Shown here: piece by piece, positions 39,842-50,536 of the stretch
How positions within the stretch are numbered: position 1 is the stretch's first letter
How the letters are laid out: every line of letters starts with the position of its first letter
Assembly: GCA_025642065.1 (NCBI GenBank)
Contig: JAODUP010000550.1
Span: 241,501 to 305,500 of the forward strand
Direction: 5' to 3'
Source of the DNA: Paralvinella palmiformis
Taxonomy: Eukaryota; Annelida; Polychaeta; Terebellida; Alvinellidae
Length of the DNA: 64,000 nucleotides
Translations under genes and position numbers: made by a program
Notes under the pieces: generated by a model
Databases searched by the model: none
Seen by the model: the letters and a program-made list of their open reading frames with translations, nothing else
Told to the model about the DNA's origin: nothing

Positions 39842-42503
39842 AGAGAGAGAGACGTAGACACACACACACACACACACACACACAAAGAGACAAGTTCTAA
39901 CAAATATATACAATGGGGCTTAGCTTAATGGCCCTAGACGACATATACCGATAACAGCAGATTACTCAATATATATAATATATATTAAAACACACACACA
40001 CACACTATAAATATCCTTGTTTCCGTTTGTTATCAGATGAATGGCTTATTTGTGAGGGAGGAACACAAATGAAGACATCTTGACTTTTTCATATGTCATA
40101 ATAGAATTGTTACTGATAAACGGAGATTGACATTTGGCAGCTGGAAATGGTATACCCCCTGGAACTTTGACGATGGCATTGTATTATAAAGGTCTACAAA
40201 CCGTGGGCAAACGTTCTTCACCGTAAACCAAAGCGAACGATTCTTAGACTAGAACGACTACGAGAGAAATAAATAGACTCTTTATTAAATAATTCAAATA
40301 TATCTTGATTGATTCAGTGCATTCTTGGCGAAGCAGTATTATTAGATAACAGAAGGCAGCCAAGCTTTGTCCGTACACACGCTTCACATGGACAGCTGTC
40401 GGTTAGCATGAATCACACCCCGGTATCAAGGTAAACGCGTGGTGGACACTCGGGCGTATCCGACCCATTGTTAACCAATAACGGGTTTATTATCGATTGC
40501 TCCTCTTTGGGGTACCCCGCTGTGTTCGTTTACGCGTCGCGTGTCCTTGGTAACGGCATAACAGAGTTATCACTAGCGGCCCGATTGAAGTGTGCGAACT
40601 GTATCAACAACGCCATCTGGCCAGTAAATGAATCATCAGTGGCGAGTGATCCGGTTCTTGGTGGATCGAAAAATATTCCTGATATTCTAATATTAACAAA
40701 CGGAACAATCCATACGCAAACAATTACCGAATTCGGCCAGACATAAATTGGATTATTTAATAACCAATTGCAATGGCATATTTCACAGGATACGCTAATT
40801 AAGCTATGCTGCACTCTATACACACACACCAAGCCACATTTACGAACTAAATATCATAAACAAAAAACGGCCCACGGATTACTATAGCCGCGATGTGGAC
40901 ACTGCTACTTTGTCAAACTGAAAGCTTACTCCAGTAAGCTGACTAACATGGGATTATCTACATATACGGTCACTACTACATTAACATTATTTGGTATTGC
41001 TAATTAGATATGTTTCACTTTGAAAGAGCCACTAATGATAAATGAAACGCCTAAATGTGTACCAACAACAATGCGTATTAAACTCTTGCGCGCAATAGGA
41101 TTTACAGACAATAGCCTGACACTTACTGAATTATTCCTGGTCAAATAAGAAGGATTAATTCTAAATTTAAGCCACTTTCAGAGATTGGGGGGAGGGTGGG
41201 AGAAGCCTTTTAAAAATACTGATATAGTTAGGTATAACAGCCTGGTGTCTCGGCAAAGATAATTGGCTCAATATTTATAATTAACGATTTCATTGATACA
41301 CCTTAGTTTTTGAGATGATTCCCTAGTTCGCCATTATCTCACATATATAATACGAGAACTATTTATATGTTGATATAATGTATACACTAGTCCCCAATTT
41401 ATTAAACCTAGAGACTGCTCAGGGATTATTTCTTTTAAAAAACTCACCTAAAACGCACAACATAACACACACACACACAGTATCCCTATAAAGATATCCT
41501 TAAAATGTGGAAAATATTATATATTGTTTGTTAAGTACAAAATGAATGATGACTCACGAACTTAAAACTGGAATGTTTAAAACATTAACAGTGTCCTGGC
41601 AATGATAGTAGATATAGTAGATGTTATTTGACTGAGACTGATATGATAAAATATTCAAAATTAGTTGATGATGCTGTGGTAATCGGACTTATTTCAATAA
41701 GTTGTTTTTGTTTAAAATGTGGTACACAATATGCTATTAGTCATTACCCGTATATCTTGTACGGCATAGTTGCATTTTAATGTTTTTTTACGTATTGTCT
41801 CCAATTTCTAAGTCTGTATATGCTGGTGTAAATTTGAATTAATATTGCATAAAGAATGAAATATAAGTTCTCAAAAAAGAATTTTCAATATATAAAAATA
41901 AGTACATAATTATTTTCACTATTATTCATCGCTACAACAGTGTAATAGAAAACAAAACAAAAAATTAAAGTCTCACGTAAGAAAGTGAGAAAATAAGTCA
42001 CATTAGATTAGTAGGAGTTAAATACTAAACGCCATTCATTTATTTACTATCAGCACAGGAGGGTAGCGACCCCCCCCGCAGAGAGCTCTACCGGTCATAT
42101 CAATTAAAAGTATGATATATTTGGACTGACCATTCATGTATGCATATGTGAAATAATCGTATCCACACACTGTAACACACAGACACATAAACAGACACAC
42201 ACTGGCACAGAGGAAAGAGTCTATTCACTTTATTATCTCACACATACGACTCACCAACTCGACTGACTGTAGATCCTTCAAGTGAACCGTTTCATAAATC
42301 TTTTTCGGTGGATTTTCAGTCAGATAGATCCATTCGTCGGTTAGCACGATGTATTTGAACGCCTTATTCTCTTTCTCCGAGCAGACGATGCACGAGTCGT
42401 GAGCTCTGATCTTCTCATAAGTGTCCACGTCGAGATTCCGCTTCAGAAACGTCTCCAACTTAGTGTTTTTCTTCACGATCAGCCCCGTCCCGCTTCGCGC
42501 CAT
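26603..42503 (-). CDS. C12orf56: C12orf56 homologue, complete, 11 exons, 716 aa
   Basis: Exons in transcript order: 42255-42503, 35838-36520, 35545-35679, 31904-32042, 30692-30768, 29127-29268, 28523-28644, 28203-28416, 27994-28068, 27461-27642 and 26603-26735 (TAG stop). All ten introns have GT/AG borders and matching phases; coding length is 2151 bp. Recognition rests on family-specific stretches: DEWIYLTENPPKKIYE and LQSVELVNDYPAFL in the N-terminal part, MHLYIMNARSKI, ELKVAAERNFALRKLFWK, DELEYLVLILETL with CRETE, AVLLYQQFHILKTL, and EEFKYYIQAP near the C-terminus. Residues 1-100 are beta-rich. Exon 2 (about residues 84-310) is a charged Ser/Lys-rich linker, likely disordered. The rest is predominantly helical. 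The human protein is about 620 residues; the difference is mainly the linker. The family's molecular function is not known and none is claimed. The start ATG at 42503 (MARSGTGLIV) was chosen because family members begin only about 15-25 residues before the conserved LETFLKRNL segment. Confidence 0.93.
28460..28514. repeat. (CT)n(GT)n microsatellite next to a splice donor
   Basis: In the sense of the C12orf56 homologue this is a CA run starting about 8 bp after the exon 7 donor (28522), then an AG run. A (TA)n tract at 28668-28693 lies about 25 bp on the other side of the same exon. Confidence 0.9.
29269..30691. other. Intron 5 of the C12orf56 homologue, nothing else seen
   Basis: AT-rich intron without repeats or open frames that can be named. 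Confidence 0.5.
31385..31580 (-). mobile_element. SINE-2 copy, subfamily A, in an intron
   Basis: Reverse orientation, with a (GAT)n stretch at the low end (the ATC tail), TTTTATGACCACTTTTGAG, GGGCCGAGCGACCTCC and the tRNA-like head with AGATTCGAACATGAG. It lies in intron 4 of the C12orf56 homologue. Confidence 0.8.
32043..35544. other. Intron 3 of the C12orf56 homologue
   Basis: A 3.5-kb AT-rich intron. It contains compound (CA)n(TA)n repeats at about 33062-33178, a SINE-2 copy at 34266-34445 and no other recognisable feature. Confidence 0.5.
34266..34445 (-). mobile_element. SINE-2 copy, subfamily B, in an intron
   Basis: Reverse orientation: TTTTACGGACACTTTTGGG, GGGCCGAGCGACCTCTA, then a head with GGATTTGAACCCAGGTGCTG and ATTAGACCATGGAGGCACC. 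The head differs from subfamily A. Confidence 0.8.
35838..36520 (-). other. C12orf56: C12orf56 homologue exon 2, Ser/Lys-rich linker
   Basis: At 683 bp this is the longest exon of the gene. It opens VNDYPAFLQGDEQQNTQHIV, which continues the conserved N-terminal domain, then becomes low-complexity and charged: KGKRRRSSHGKGK, SSKRKTSKRKKKN and an acidic stretch SRDEDEMDEDGSE. The basic clusters resemble nuclear localisation signals; that is a guess from composition. Confidence 0.85.
37619..37790 (+). mobile_element. tRNA-derived SINE-like element
   Basis: A box A-like TAAGGCTTAGTGGATAAGAG and a perfect box B GGTTCGAATCCC are separated by about 45 bp, as in RNA polymerase III internal promoters. 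A short body follows (GTGTTTCATCCAACC). The cloverleaf is not completed, so a functional tRNA is unlikely. Confidence 0.55.
38424..38750 (+). mobile_element. SINE-3, tRNA-derived, with ATT-rich tail
   Basis: The head has box A TAGCGCAGTTAGTTAGAGCG and box B GGGTTCAAATC. A body of about 220 bp (GTGGCGACTGGTTCACTC through GGTTCTGGCGCTATGTAAAC) follows, and the element closes with TTATTATTATTTATTATTAT. The T-stem and acceptor stem do not pair well, so this is a SINE head rather than a working tRNA gene. It sits in intron 1 of the C12orf56 homologue on the opposite strand. Confidence 0.7.
39095..39262 (-). mobile_element. SINE-2 copy, subfamily B
   Basis: Reverse orientation: GCCACTTTTGTGCACATGG, GCGACCTCCAAAGGTAATG, then the head with GGGTTTGAACCTAGGTGC. 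Confidence 0.8.
39797..39883. repeat. Compound (CA)n(GA)n(CA)n microsatellite
   Basis: CA runs flank GA runs. It lies in intron 1 of the C12orf56 homologue. Confidence 0.9.
39900..42254. other. Intron 1 of the C12orf56 homologue, 5' part
   Basis: Mixed-composition DNA. The stretch 40160-40560 is less AT-rich than the rest and may be an old inserted element, but no termini or coding sequence were found. Confidence 0.4.
42255..42503 (-). other. C12orf56: C12orf56 homologue exon 1, conserved N-terminal domain
   Basis: This exon has 83 codons and a GTGAGT donor, phase 0. It reads MARSGTGLIVKKNTKLETFL, then YEKIRAHDSCIVCSEKENKAF, KYIVLTDEWIYLTENPPKK and VHLKDLQSVEL. The strand-rich pattern resembles a PH/GRAM-like fold to the eye; that is inference only. 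The frame is open upstream to 42623, but the extra 40 residues are not family-like. Confidence 0.85.
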
Positions 42504-42850
42504 ATGTAGAAGCTCCTCTCCAATAAGTTTGTTTACGATTGTTGATTCGCATACCTCCAGCTGTTGAGATATGTACGGTACCGTCACTGATATATTTCCT
42601 TCTGGGCTTCGGACATGTTTCACAGCGCTTCTCGTTTACACCCAATAACACGGCTGGCCAACCCCGGGTCAAGGTTGAATGAACGAATAGGCGTCACGCG
42701 TCATTGGCTCGGCCATATTGTCACGGTTTGTCTCTTCCGATATGTTACATCAGCGACTAGAATATGAGATCTTCCGCTCGTATTAGCTGCATACGTCACG
42801 GCTGATCGGCCGTACTATTATCAGATCTTGTTCAATAGGAACAGAAAGGG
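42504..42850 (-). promoter_or_regulatory. Probable promoter/5' UTR of the C12orf56 homologue
   Basis: This region directly upstream of the start codon is richer in CpG than the surroundings and contains ATTGG at about 42704 (reverse CCAAT box). The location is inferred from the neighbouring first exon; no transcription start can be read directly. Confidence 0.35.
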
Positions 42851-43659
42851 CCCGCTGATGAAGTTTACAAAACCGGATATGGTCGTCGTCAAGGAAAAAA
42901 TAACAGACGCCTATACCCTCCAGTGGTACTAGTGAAGTAATTGAACAACCGCCGAGCTATTTACATAGCTATAGCCATTAGTATGTTTCTTTCTTTCTTT
43001 GTTGAATGGACATAGTATTTTTATGGCTATGATAACAATAGTTACCGTAGTACACAAAGTTGTTGCCATTTATTTTCAGCGGGATCTCCATTTGATGAGC
43101 TGGCGAAGCAATCTATCTCCAGATATGAAAGCCAGAAAGGGGAGTAATATTGACACATTGATAGTCTGACAGTAATACATACAGAGCATTTTTAAACTTG
43201 GTGTTTTTCGTGTGGTTATTTTAATGGGATAGTACTGTGGCGAACGAGGAGGACTTCATCACCGGGTATTGTGGGCCAATGTACTAACATAATTATGATT
43301 CATCTTGTAGATGAGACGTTATGATACTTTGGTGTACCAGTCTCGACCGAGAAACTAAATCCTAATATCTCGGTTTCGGATTACAAGAGAAAACATCGTG
43401 CAAAGGTCATAGAGCTGTTTGTGGCTTTTTTACTTCCAGAAACGATGAGACAGTTGAAGTTAAAAATAGTTTCAATATATCTCTAAAATATTTTCTTATT
43501 AAACCCGCAATGACAATGTTATACCCTAATTTAACACTTGGATCAACACACATGGACACCGGGTATAGACAACTAAATAATAATCGTTTGTGCAACCGTA
43601 TCTCATATATTATTTTTCATTATTGATTGTCAATTAGTCTGGTAAAAATATAAATGTTC

Positions 43660-43795
43660 CCGTTTTTCGACCACTTTTGTGCACAAGGTAATGAGAGGAA
43701 GACGCTTTGATATAACCTAGCCAGGGTTTGAACCCAGGTGCTATAGATCTGTGGCCAATCGCGTTACCAGTTAGACTATGGAGGCACCCTTAGTG
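43660..43795 (-). mobile_element. SINE-2 copy, subfamily B, internally deleted
   Basis: Reverse orientation. It has CGACCACTTTTGTGCACAAGG, then a deletion of the central GGCTAAATGGGCC segment, then GGGTTTGAACCCAGGTGC and TTAGACTATGGAGGCACCC. A (TA)n run of about 27 units follows at 43804-43858. Confidence 0.75.
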
Positions 43796-43801
43796 TCTGG
43801 T

Positions 43802-43863
<62 letters not shown>

Positions 43864-44070
43864 ACTTACTTTACTTACATGAAACATCCGAGAGAAATTT
43901 GACTGATTCATCATAATCTCCTGGTTCTAAACTATCCTAGTATAAATATCATCGGTCAACGAGTTGTCATTAATGTTGTTAGCAGATGTAAGTTATTTTT
44001 CAAGATAAGTTGAATAAAAAAGGTTATGCTAATTAGAACTAAAACATAATTGGATATATTACCTTATAGT

Positions 44071-44161
<91 letters not shown>

Positions 44162-44200
44162 ACACACACACACACACCACACACACACACACACACACAC
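44071..44200. repeat. Long (CA)n microsatellite
   Basis: About 130 bp of nearly pure CA with two CC interruptions; the open frames across it are artefacts of the repeat. Confidence 0.95.
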
Positions 44201-44209
44201 GAACACACA

Positions 44210-45757
44210 CATACACACATGCCCACGCATGCACGCACACATGCATGCACGCATGCACGCAAACAACACCCTCTGTATAGTACCAGAACGCTGGGCACCA
44301 TAGCACGTGGTAAGTGTTTTCCTTGTGAAAAATAATCAAAATTTTTGTTCTTTATAACCAGTAACAGCAGTGGGCAGGGAGTGAAGATTCCCCCCCCCCC
44401 CAACTCTTGCTCCATTAATTCACCACCAACAGATATATGGATTAAGGTCAAGTGCAAAGCTCTTTGGTTAGTTTGACTAATCACAAACTTCAACAGAGAA
44501 TTAAGTGAACTGTGTCAGTTATAAACATAAGAATGTTCGTCTGGGGCGTCACATGACGAGGTGTAATAAATATTAGCTAGGCTCAATATTTATTAAATTA
44601 TTGACCAACTTTGATCTTGACGTGATTAAACAATTACACGTAGAATTTAGAGGTACTTTAAGCGCTTGAGTTAACAGCCTAATAATAATAATAATAATAA
44701 TAATTTAAATACCGCCAAATACTAGCCAAAGTCACGACAATGATGTGTGTTTGTGCGTGCGTGCGTCTGCGCTTGGGCATCTGACCTGAGTCGAAGGTCT
44801 GAACTGCTGCTACCATGTCAGTCTCATTCCAAAGGGTAGTGTGCATGGGGTTTGAGTGTGGGTGACTAACATTCAGTCAATGAAGCATGTATCACACAGA
44901 CCTACAGTATATGAGCTTACTATTAATCGTTCACAGAGCATAATGTGATTACCTAGCCGATTAATAACTTTGGCTTATTATAGGCAATTATAGACATTTT
45001 AAAGCCTTAAAGGTCTCAGGAAAAGGTTTCCCAAATTAGTAAAAATGTCATTGTCTTTTATTAAAATCAATTTCAGTCAAATAAATTATATTTTTTATTA
45101 GCAATAAAGTAACAGTGGTTTTAAAACTTGCTTTGCTAGCATCTCCCATGGACAAATATTCCACCACTTTAATAGAAAATATTCGGAAAACTTCGGAATG
45201 ATGACGTCATGTTTGACAAACACAGACGCCAAACACTCACCTTGTTTAAGCTGTGTTACGTGTTTTATATTGTCTTTGTTAAACGCATAAAATGGTATAT
45301 TGGGCCATTTTATAATTGTGCGAATGGGTCTGCCAGTAGATGGAGTATGCATTCATTCCCCTATATTCGACAAACTGTGTGATGCTAAGCCCAAACGAAT
45401 CAACAGTTTGATGGATAAACTTAATAGAAAATGGGTATGTATGAGCGATAATAAGTAGTCTTGGGAGCAAACTATTGGACATTCACCATTTGACGCATTC
45501 GTGAATAAAGTAAAATTTCACTAATTCGCAAAAAAATTAAATTTACTTAGGCCTATTCAAAGCTTCTTATGGCTGTGTATTGTAGACACTACCAAACTGT
45601 TAAAATAGTACGTGGTCCACATATGATATTGGAGAGCCCGATGCATCCACCGGGCTCCCGTGTACCGACAAATATCTCTTTATTTTAAATGGTGTTATGT
45701 GCTAAGAAGAGGGAAATATTCACATTTAGGCCCAATGTGTCGAGTTATCAATTAAGC
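44210..45757. other. Intergenic, no gene seen
   Basis: No exon-like segment recognised. A run of 11 C lies near 44391 and an (AAT)n tract at about 44680-44704. Confidence 0.4.
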
Positions 45758-45976
45758 TTATGCTAACACAAACAAATACACTCCAATCCAACTCTTGTTT
45801 GGGACGGGTGTCGGCAGCCCTGGTGTCTGCTTTAGATTCACGTCTGCACTTGCTGCAGCTAATTTCTTACAATTAATGCCGTCTGTGACCTTTATCGCGA
45901 GTGGTTCAAAGCTGTAGGGCTTGATATCCCTGAGAATGTCAACACTTTTGTCGGAATCTGACATTCTGTCTGTCAA
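45758..45976 (-). CDS. Possible first exon of an unidentified gene (weak)
   Basis: An open frame of 72 codons has a normal, non-repetitive composition: MSDSDKSVDILRDIKPYSFE, then DGINCKKLAAASADVNLKQT and GLPTPVPNKSW. The motif DIKPYSFEP resembles the short [I/V]xPYxFEP motif seen in invertebrate P2X7-C-terminal-like and transposon-associated proteins. No downstream exon was found between 44210 and 45757, and the likely donor is ambiguous. It could be a lone exon, a retrogene fragment or chance. The palindrome TGACGTCA lies about 55 bp upstream of the ATG. Confidence 0.25.
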   Translation of the reverse strand: MTDRMSDSDKSVDILRDIKPYSFEPLAIKVTDGINCKKLAAASADVNLKQTPGLPTPVPNKSWIGVYLFVLA

Positions 45977-46726
45977 CTGATGAGGACGCTTGTAAACAAA
46001 GCTGTGGTACTACGTGAGGTTTGTCAAAGATGACGTCACACAATAATCTCTAGCGGACGTAGTACACACTAGCAATGGCTCGTGAAAGTTCGGAAATTAA
46101 GGATTTAGTGACTATTTTAATGGAAATATGATAGCTGGTGGTTATAATTGTTTTGAGTGTGGTAGTGCATCTTATACGGAATAAAATAATTGTTTGTTAC
46201 TTTATATTTACTGTTCCCGTCATCTTTAACATTCATTACTTTTACCCATCCATTCGAGTGGTATTTTTAATTAACAAAAACACACCCACACTCCCAAATA
46301 TTTGACATTAACCCAAAGCTAGGCACTTCAGACCTAAACCTGGCCATGAAATGTACGATGGCCAGGTTTAGCATAGGATGACGTGAAGAGATCGTTTTCA
46401 CACAAACAATTATTTAAAAAGATATTTTCTAAACGTGTTGAAGTCCATAACTGTCCTAATTCAAAACACAACGTGATGATATAAGTTGTCACGTATCGAA
46501 ATGATAGTACTAGTAGATGGCACAAAACTATCCAGTTCATGCACACGAAGAGGACCAAATAAGTTAATGCAGATAACTTTTGGATATTTAAGAATACTTG
46601 TATTATTTGCACATTTAAGAATACCCCTAGAGGTCTGTGGAAAGCTGACATAGGTTCTCGTTCAGTCACGTGACGTCATTGAAGTAAAGCTTTAAAATGA
46701 ACTCCTCGTACTTGCTTGCTTGTATT

Positions 46727-47015
46727 TCAGGAAGTATCCCCAAGCTTTCGCTTGATCAGCGCAGTCTCAATGTTGGAGTGGTTGAGACTAACTCCTCCCC
46801 TATCACTTCTCACAGGTGAGGAGAACGGAAAGACAGAGCCGAAATACCCCGAGGGTGGTCACTGCCAAAGTATTTTACCTCCTCATGAGGTCTTTAACAT
46901 TCCCCTTTATTTTAATTAATTTCGTGGAGACGACATCGCCATTAACGTGGCCAGCCACCTACGAAATTGTGAGCCGAGAAATTAACCAATCGAAAAGTTT
47001 CGATCTCTTGCTGGG
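46727..47015 (-). mobile_element. SINE-1 copy, cut off by a LINE insertion
   Basis: The reverse-orientation body runs from the tail (CCCCAAGCTTTCGCTTGATC) to the segment just before box B (AAAGTTTCGATCTCTTGCTG), where it stops. The next bases are the (AAT)n tail of the LINE at 47020-48925, so the tRNA-like head is missing. Confidence 0.8.
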
Positions 47016-47019
47016 ATAT

Positions 47020-48921
47020 ATAATAATAATAATAATAATAATAATGTAGATTTAATAAAGCGCCCTTACTAGCAGGAGCCATTCAAAGGCGCTGTACAAA
47101 TAATATGTAATATAATAATACCCCAAATAATGTCTGTAAAAATTATTTATCTGGGAAAGCAACCTTAAATAGGTGTGTTTTTAGAAGAGACTTAAAATTT
47201 CCAAGAGTCTACGCATTTCTAATATTTGCCGGCAACTTATTCCACAAAGTGGGGGCTGCAACACTAAATGCACAATCAACATATGACTTGAGCCGAGACA
47301 CTGGCACCTGCAATAATATCTAACTGGATGACCTGAGTTTTCGGGATGACTTTCTAATGGAAACCAGTTCACACAGGTATTCTGGCGACATATCATTAAT
47401 AGATTTATAAGTTATTAACAGGATCTTAAAATGGATACGCTGTCTAACTGGTAGCCAATGTAGTTTTTGAAGAATGGGGGTGATATGATCATATTTTCTA
47501 GTATTTGTTACAATGCGAGCTGCACTATTCTGAATTCGCTGAAGGCTATTAATGTTATAATCAGATATGCCATATAACAGGGAGTTACAATAGTCTATAC
47601 GAGATGTAACAAAGGCATGAACTACAGTTACAAGTGATTCTTGTGTCAAGAATGCTTTTAAACAGGGGATGTTCTTAAGATGGTAGTAGGCAGCTCGGCA
47701 TACTGATGTGACATGTTCATGCATGTTAATACATTGGTCAAAAATAACCCCTAGATTTTTTACTGCACCCATTAGGGGTAATCGAAGATGCACCCATCTG
47801 TAATGCTGGTGTCTTTAGGGATTTAACACAATGTGGTGATGCCAAATATAAAATATTTGTTTTATTATCATTTAGTTTTAGAAGATTTTGAGTCATCCAT
47901 AGCCGAATATCGGCAATACAATGTTCTAAATTCTTCAAAGAAGAGGAGAAATTTAACTCATTGTCAGGATCCAGTGATATATACAGCTGTGTGTCATCAG
48001 CATACAAGTGATATTTAACCCCATATCGCTGCGCAATGATCCCAAGAGGACGGGTATACATTGTGAAAACCAGAGGACCAAGAACTGAACCCTGTGGTAC
48101 ACTAGATAACAAAAACTGAATGTCAGATAAAATACCATGAACAGACACTCTCTGGGAGCGTTGTTCCAGATAGGATCTAAACCATTCAAGTACTCTACCT
48201 GACAGACCAAACATGTCTTTTAACCTAGAGAAAAGTACATTATGGTCAACTGTATCAAATGCAGCAGACAGGTCCAGAAGAAAAAGTATTATTGGCTTAC
48301 CTTGATAAATTGACATCATAATATCATTTTTCACTCGAACCAAGGCTGTTTCAGTGCTGTGACCACTTTTATAGGCAGACTGTAGTGATTCATTAAGGTT
48401 ATTATTGATTAAATATTTGTTTAGATGGAAAGCAACTGCCTTTTCTATAACTTTAGATAAAATTTAAGATTTGAAACAGGTCTGTAATTGTTTAGAATAT
48501 TACAGTCCATAGTGTGGTTTTTATTAATGGTTTTACAAGGGCAGCTTTCATGGATCTTGGGAAAACACCCAGATATAATGATTTATTAACTATATTTGTA
48601 ATTGGGTTTATCAGAACATCCAGACAATCTTTCACAAGCCATGTAGGCATGGGGTCAACTGCACAGAAAGCATTAGATGACTTTTTCAGCAACTGTCTGA
48701 TATCGGTCTCTGTAAAAGGCTCAACTGTATCCATCATGGATATGCAGGACTCTTCTACCAATGGCTTACCCTGTGATAAGGTGCTGGACTGGAACCCACT
48801 ATGTATATTTAATATTTTTTGACAGAAGAAGTTATTAAAACAATGGGCCATATCTTTATCTGAGTTGATATTATTTGGGAGGACAGTTTGACTTTTATGT
48901 AATACTTTATTCACAACACTG

Positions 48922-48925
<4 letters not shown>
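47020..48925 (-). mobile_element. CR1/L2-like non-LTR retrotransposon, 5'-truncated, decayed
   Basis: Reverse transcriptase fragments lie in order on the minus strand: NNFFCQKI and ETDIRQLLKKSS (48492-48914), LLDLSAAFDTVDHNVLFSRL, SVPQGSVLGPLVF and the catalytic YHLYADDTQLY (47738-48343), then VKNLGVIFDQ, DYCNSLLYG and LHWLPVRQRIHFKI (47320-47793). The frame breaks near 48490 and in the 47738-47793 overlap. After the RT, relics of the usual SVSAPxLWN-type C-terminus can be followed in broken frames to about 47180. The element ends in a GGCGCTTTATTAAA-like 3' end and an (ATT)n tail at 47025-47046. Known: such elements move by target-primed reverse transcription, and this one is dead. No endonuclease part is attached. 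Confidence 0.9.

Positions 48926-48968
<43 letters not shown>
48926..48968. repeat. (AT)n microsatellite
   Basis: An AT run at the truncated 5' edge of the LINE copy. Confidence 0.9.
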
Positions 48969-48971
<3 letters not shown>

Positions 48972-49069
48972 ATGCCACTAAACGTTCAGCGCGATTTGCA
49001 TGGCTGTCATGGTCCGGCCTGTCTAGTTTAAACTTATTTTTTGTAGAACCGTTGCCATCTGACATGACG

Positions 49070-50370
49070 ATATGAATGGATCAAATCAATGATTATATAT
49101 ATTATAATTCAATGGGTGATTCCTATTACTGTAACATTGGTATTTATGCATGATATGTTGTATTGAAAGTGAACTGTTTTATTTTCTGAATCAGCCATTC
49201 GTGCAGTGTTTGCTACATGTAAATAGTCTAATGTAATAACATTTTTTATTTGATAATATACAGGTGATACATATATGATTGGTTCCCAGGTACAAGTAAA
49301 AATAATATTTCCCAAACTCTACATTAAATATTTAAAAAATCTTAAATTTAAATAAACTTAAATTATGTTATTGTACTTAATTGGTATTTGGATATTTCAT
49401 TCTTCAATCGGCGTTTGCGTTTTTTGTATATCCTCTGTGAGACAATCTTGACCCATGTCTCTGGTCCCACGAAAAGCTGTTAGTAACAGAATGTAAGGGT
49501 GGTAGTACTTGATGACCTATATTCTTATATTAGTTTGACTATCATTATAAAAGAATAAATAAAAAACTTTTTCAACAGAAACAATAGTCGCACTATTTGG
49601 ATCAAGTCCAAACATCTTCATTTCTGCTGCTGCGCCCAAATCAGATAAGACAATGGCGCATTAAATTGATTATAAGTATCAATATATGTGTTTTATTTAC
49701 TTTTTATTCGGGTAGTTATTGTACCATGAAAAGATTCAGCAAAATCCAGTGGTAAAGCTCATAAAGTGATAAAAGCAGGTTTGACACATCTCGAAGAGCT
49801 AGACATGATTCAGTTTTGTGCGGTTGGTGTTTTGATAAAAAAAAAACACAACAAAGCACTATTCGCTTTATATTAATCTTTTCAGTAATATACAGGTGTA
49901 GAATTATAGCAGTAGACTTTGCCGTGCAGTAATCGTGATTGTTTAGATTACTGGCTTTGTTTCAGCTTTAACCGTATATATTTCAAGTTCCATTGTAGTT
50001 TCGGATGACGTGTTTGCTAGAAACAAGCATATCAGATGGAAGGCGCAATATTGTATTTCAGTCATTATACCGGAAGGCCGACCGCCAAGAACGATTACAA
50101 TGGTTAACTTTAAACCACACGAAATGGGTGTTTACAAAAAACAGGTGGTGTCAAATTATACATTTTGTATGCATTTTTAAGTTTAGTTAAAATCCACATA
50201 TCTGTTGGATGGCGTATTTGGCACGTACAAAATGATGATCGTTTATTATTATCCATTTATCCACTGATGAATCCTCCAGACGTATTATCAATCCGTTGGT
50301 TCATGTACGCATAGGTCACTCCTCCATACGAAAACGGTACTAAATCGCGCCGGGAAACGTGTGGTTGTGT
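49070..50370. other. Intergenic, no gene seen
   Basis: No supported exon. AATAAA in the minus-strand sense at about 50242-50247 is a possible polyadenylation signal for the SLC10 gene, some 290 bp past its stop. Confidence 0.35.
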
Positions 50371-50394
50371 GTAAGTGTATGTATATGTGTGTGT

Positions 50395-50399
50395 ACGTA

Positions 50400-50452
<53 letters not shown>
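50395..50452. repeat. (GT)n microsatellite
   Basis: A GT run of about 24 units with a GTAT-rich lead-in, just downstream of the SLC10 gene. Confidence 0.95.
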
Positions 50453-50536
50453 CTGATACAATCAATGGTGTACTTAAGACTGATTCTGGATACATTGTGT
50501 AAACTGGTTCCTTGTGCGGTTCATCTAGAATTGCAT

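Noticed and set aside
40160..40560. Old inserted element or upstream exon
   Set aside because: Composition only; no termini, splice sites in phase or recognisable protein.
44039..44493. Cys-Val and His-Thr repeat proteins on both strands
   Set aside because: They are translations of a (CA)n microsatellite.
48961..49063. Short minus-strand frame starting MSDGNGSTKNKFKLD
   Set aside because: The composition is protein-like, but there is no clear donor, it runs into an (AT)n tract, and no downstream exon is visible.
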